From contig WHTQ01000025.1 of NCBI GenBank assembly GCA_009377645.1, positions 1 to 52,894 on the forward strand: 52,894 nt of DNA, in the 5' to 3' direction. The DNA is from Micromonosporaceae bacterium. Its GTDB lineage: Bacteria > Actinomycetota > Actinomycetes > Mycobacteriales > Micromonosporaceae. The notes under the pieces are model-generated. The model saw nothing but the letters and a program-made list of their open reading frames with translations, had not been told where the DNA came from and did no database searches. This document shows, one piece after another, positions 51,296 through 52,894 of this stretch (within the stretch, counting starts at the first letter, position 1; every line of letters begins with the position of its first letter). The position numbers and the translations under genes were made by a program.

Positions 51296-52681
51296 ATGAC
51301 CCTCGCGTTACGCCGGGTGGCCGACACCTTCCTGGCGGCGGCCCTGGCCGTCACCGGGGCGGTGGCGGTGAACCCGGCACCCGCCCACGCCGACACCGCG
51401 ACCGCGGACACCATCTACTACTGGAACGACGTGCTTCTGGAGGCGTTCCGCCGGGAGGGCGGCGCCCCCGGCCCGCTGGCCCGGGCGGCCGCCATGATGC
51501 ATGCCGGCATCTTCGACGTGCTCAACTCGGCGGCCTGGGCCCGGCAGGGCGACATCGGCTCCGGCTACCATGGATACACTGGGATCCACCCCGGTACCCC
51601 GCCTGCCGACGATGACCTCGAGGCCGGAGGCGCGGCGAGCACGCTGCTCAAGGACGCACTTCCCGGCCAGGCGGTATTCATCCAGCAGGCGTTTGAGGAC
51701 CGGCACGGTAACCTCGTACCCAACCCGCACCCGATCAGAGTCCAGGTGATTGAAGCCATGCGGGCGCTCCGGGATGGCGACGGAGCCGGTGACACCACGC
51801 CGTACCCGTTCGACGGCGTGCCTGGCGCGTGGCAGCTGACCGGGCACCTGTGCAGCACTCAGGGCGACGTGGTCACGCCGAACTGGGGTCGAGTCACGCC
51901 GTTCACCATGACCTCGAATACCCAGTTCCGGCAACCTCCACCGGGCAGTTTCACCACCTACCAGGAACTGTTGGCGAGCAGCTTCTACACGGTCAACTTC
52001 AACGAGGTCAAGGCGCTCGGCCAGTCCTCGCCTTCCCTGCGGAGCCCGGAACAGACCGAGATCGCCTGGTTCTGGGCGAACGACCTGGACGGCACCTACA
52101 AGCCGGTTGGCCAACTCCTCTCGACCATTGAGGGTGTAACCGAGCCACTCCCGATGTTCGACGACCCCGTCCGGCTATCACGGATCTATGCGCTGGCGTC
52201 GTTGGCGCTCGCAGATGCCGGCATCGCCGCTTGGGACCAGAAATACCAGACCGACATAGACCTGTGGCGACCGCAGACCGCCATCCAGCAGGCTGGGGCC
52301 GACGGCAACCCAGACACGAGCCCACTCATCGGATGGGAGCCGCTGTCCGCGGACGAGTCTGACGTGTCGTTCAACCCGTGCTTCCCGGCCTGGGTGTCCG
52401 GGCATGCCACGTTCGCGGCGGCGTGGGCGGGCATCATGCGCAACGAGTTCGGGGACGCGCTGCCGCTGACCGTCGGCACCGAGGACCCGCACGCGGTTGG
52501 GGTAATTCGGACCTTTACTGGGTTCACTGAGGCGGCGATGGAGAACGCGGTGAGCCGGATCTACCTGGGCGTGCACTACCGGTTCGACGCGGACAGTGGC
52601 CTGGCGACCGGGTTCGACCTGGCCGACTTCGTCCACGCCAACTTCCTCACGTTCCGCTGCATCGACCCGAACCTCTGCTGA
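51296..52681 (+). CDS. Secreted vanadium-dependent haloperoxidase/acid-phosphatase-family protein
   Basis: A 461-residue exported protein. A signal peptide (about 1-32) precedes an all-helical domain. The vanadate/phosphate-binding residues are in KYQTDIDLWRP (Lys316, Arg325), VSGH (Ser368, Gly369, His370) and SRIYLGVH (Arg421, His427), the full set shared by vanadium haloperoxidases and PAP2 phosphatases. The Pro of PSGH is Val. The size fits the haloperoxidase branch. The fifth codon is a rare TTA (51308-51310), possibly making translation bldA-dependent. Confidence 0.88.
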   Translation: MTLALRRVADTFLAAALAVTGAVAVNPAPAHADTATADTIYYWNDVLLEAFRREGGAPGPLARAAAMMHAGIFDVLNSAAWARQGDIGSGYHGYTGIHPGTPPADDDLEAGGAASTLLKDALPGQAVFIQQAFEDRHGNLVPNPHPIRVQVIEAMRALRDGDGAGDTTPYPFDGVPGAWQLTGHLCSTQGDVVTPNWGRVTPFTMTSNTQFRQPPPGSFTTYQELLASSFYTVNFNEVKALGQSSPSLRSPEQTEIAWFWANDLDGTYKPVGQLLSTIEGVTEPLPMFDDPVRLSRIYALASLALADAGIAAWDQKYQTDIDLWRPQTAIQQAGADGNPDTSPLIGWEPLSADESDVSFNPCFPAWVSGHATFAAAWAGIMRNEFGDALPLTVGTEDPHAVGVIRTFTGFTEAAMENAVSRIYLGVHYRFDADSGLATGFDLADFVHANFLTFRCIDPNLC

Positions 52682-52689
52682 ACCACATG

Positions 52690-52723
52690 ACGGTGGCCGG
52701 GGCCCGCGGGCCCCGGCCACCGT
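52690..52723. terminator. Bidirectional hairpin terminator
   Basis: ACGGTGGCCGGGGCC and GGCCCCGGCCACCGT pair perfectly over 15 bases around CGCG, between the convergent haloperoxidase-like gene and the partial gene at the window end. Confidence 0.85.
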
Positions 52724-52734
52724 GGTTCCGTTAC

Positions 52735-52894
52735 CTACAGCTCAGCGCACTGGCCGAGCTTGCCTCCAGTCGCAGTGTTCGACAGACCATGATCGGTCGG
52801 CGCCGGCTGGCTCCCGAAACAGGACAGCGAACCGATGATCGTGTTACCCGACGCCGCCGTCGCATCCCCGGTCACCCCGTTCAGCAGGCTCACC
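52735..52894 (-). CDS. 3' end of a second secreted protein related to 49427-50992
   Basis: The minus strand carries an open frame from the window edge to a TAG at 52737-52735, encoding 52 residues that end NTATGGKLGQCAEL. It matches the tail of the protein at 49427 in order: a LLN/VLN strand, GN-I-GSL-C-G-QPAPTD-G--NT--G-K--QCA-L. The start lies outside the window. Confidence 0.75.
   Translation of the reverse strand, partial: VSLLNGVTGDATAASGNTIIGSLSCFGSQPAPTDHGLSNTATGGKLGQCAEL

Overview
The window is about 53 kb of very GC-rich DNA. Genes are densely packed with GTG/ATG starts, there are ATGA/GTGA overlaps throughout, and the regulators are of SARP, StrR and ECF type. This points to a filamentous actinomycete; a member of the Micromonosporaceae is my best guess from general style, not from a marker gene. 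No rRNA, tRNA, insertion sequence or CRISPR array was seen.

Left flank (80-11253). ilvD is followed by a divergent regulator/operon pair: an XRE-cupin repressor (1950-2555, minus) faces a tightly coupled seven-gene plus-strand operon (2661-9898). The operon encodes an M24 peptidase-fold protein, both subunits of a TPP-dependent 2-oxoacid dehydrogenase E1 (no E2 or E3), a TRZ/ATZ-type amidohydrolase, a bicupin, a degenerate SDR and a beta-hydroxyacid dehydrogenase. It looks like a catabolic pathway for an unidentified nitrogen compound. A CPA2 antiporter (9850-11253, minus) overlaps its 3' end.

Centre (11243-37919, possibly to 40296). This is the most interesting part: an apparently NRPS/PKS-free biosynthetic gene cluster for a metabolite with an N-N bond. 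It encodes two paralogous lysine/ornithine N-hydroxylases (12384-13700 and 34658-35974), a cupin (27897-28274) and a MetRS-like protein (26200-27900) that are separate here although the known hydrazine-forming enzymes are cupin-MetRS fusions, and a DAO-type FAD oxidase (25052-26203). Around them lie a glutamate-mutase-like pair (GlmS-like 16551, GlmE-like 29907), three ATP-grasp-type ligases, an AsnRS-like catalytic core, a PP-loop ATPase, an FMN glutamate-synthase-like protein, a P450, a DDAH-like hydrolase, a nucleotidyltransferase, a signal-less substrate-binding protein, an MFS exporter and an APC permease. Five transcription units in the cluster share one bipartite promoter element, GTATCA-N17-SCTCT. 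Two of these promoters are duplicated copies that include the first codons of the glmE-like gene. An ECF-type sigma factor (36121-36756), a short SARP, a StrR-family regulator and an AfsR-like SARP close the cluster. A perfect GTTCAACTG/CAGTTGAAC inverted repeat precedes the short SARP, and six CGAYC repeats at exact 11-bp spacing precede the AfsR-like gene.

Right flank (40336-52894). A ZTP (pfl) riboswitch precedes glyA. Then come a MoaD-like/BNR-repeat pair, a membrane GGDEF-EAL protein with minisatellites, a lipoprotein sugar dehydrogenase, a membrane metallophosphoesterase, a small Asp-rich calcium-motif protein, a secreted protein, a secreted vanadium-haloperoxidase-like enzyme, and the 3' end of a second secreted protein homologous to the first.

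Two copies of a short repeat (8260-8337 and 32227-32277) form tiny ORFs that link genes by ATGA overlaps on both sides, in two unrelated operons.
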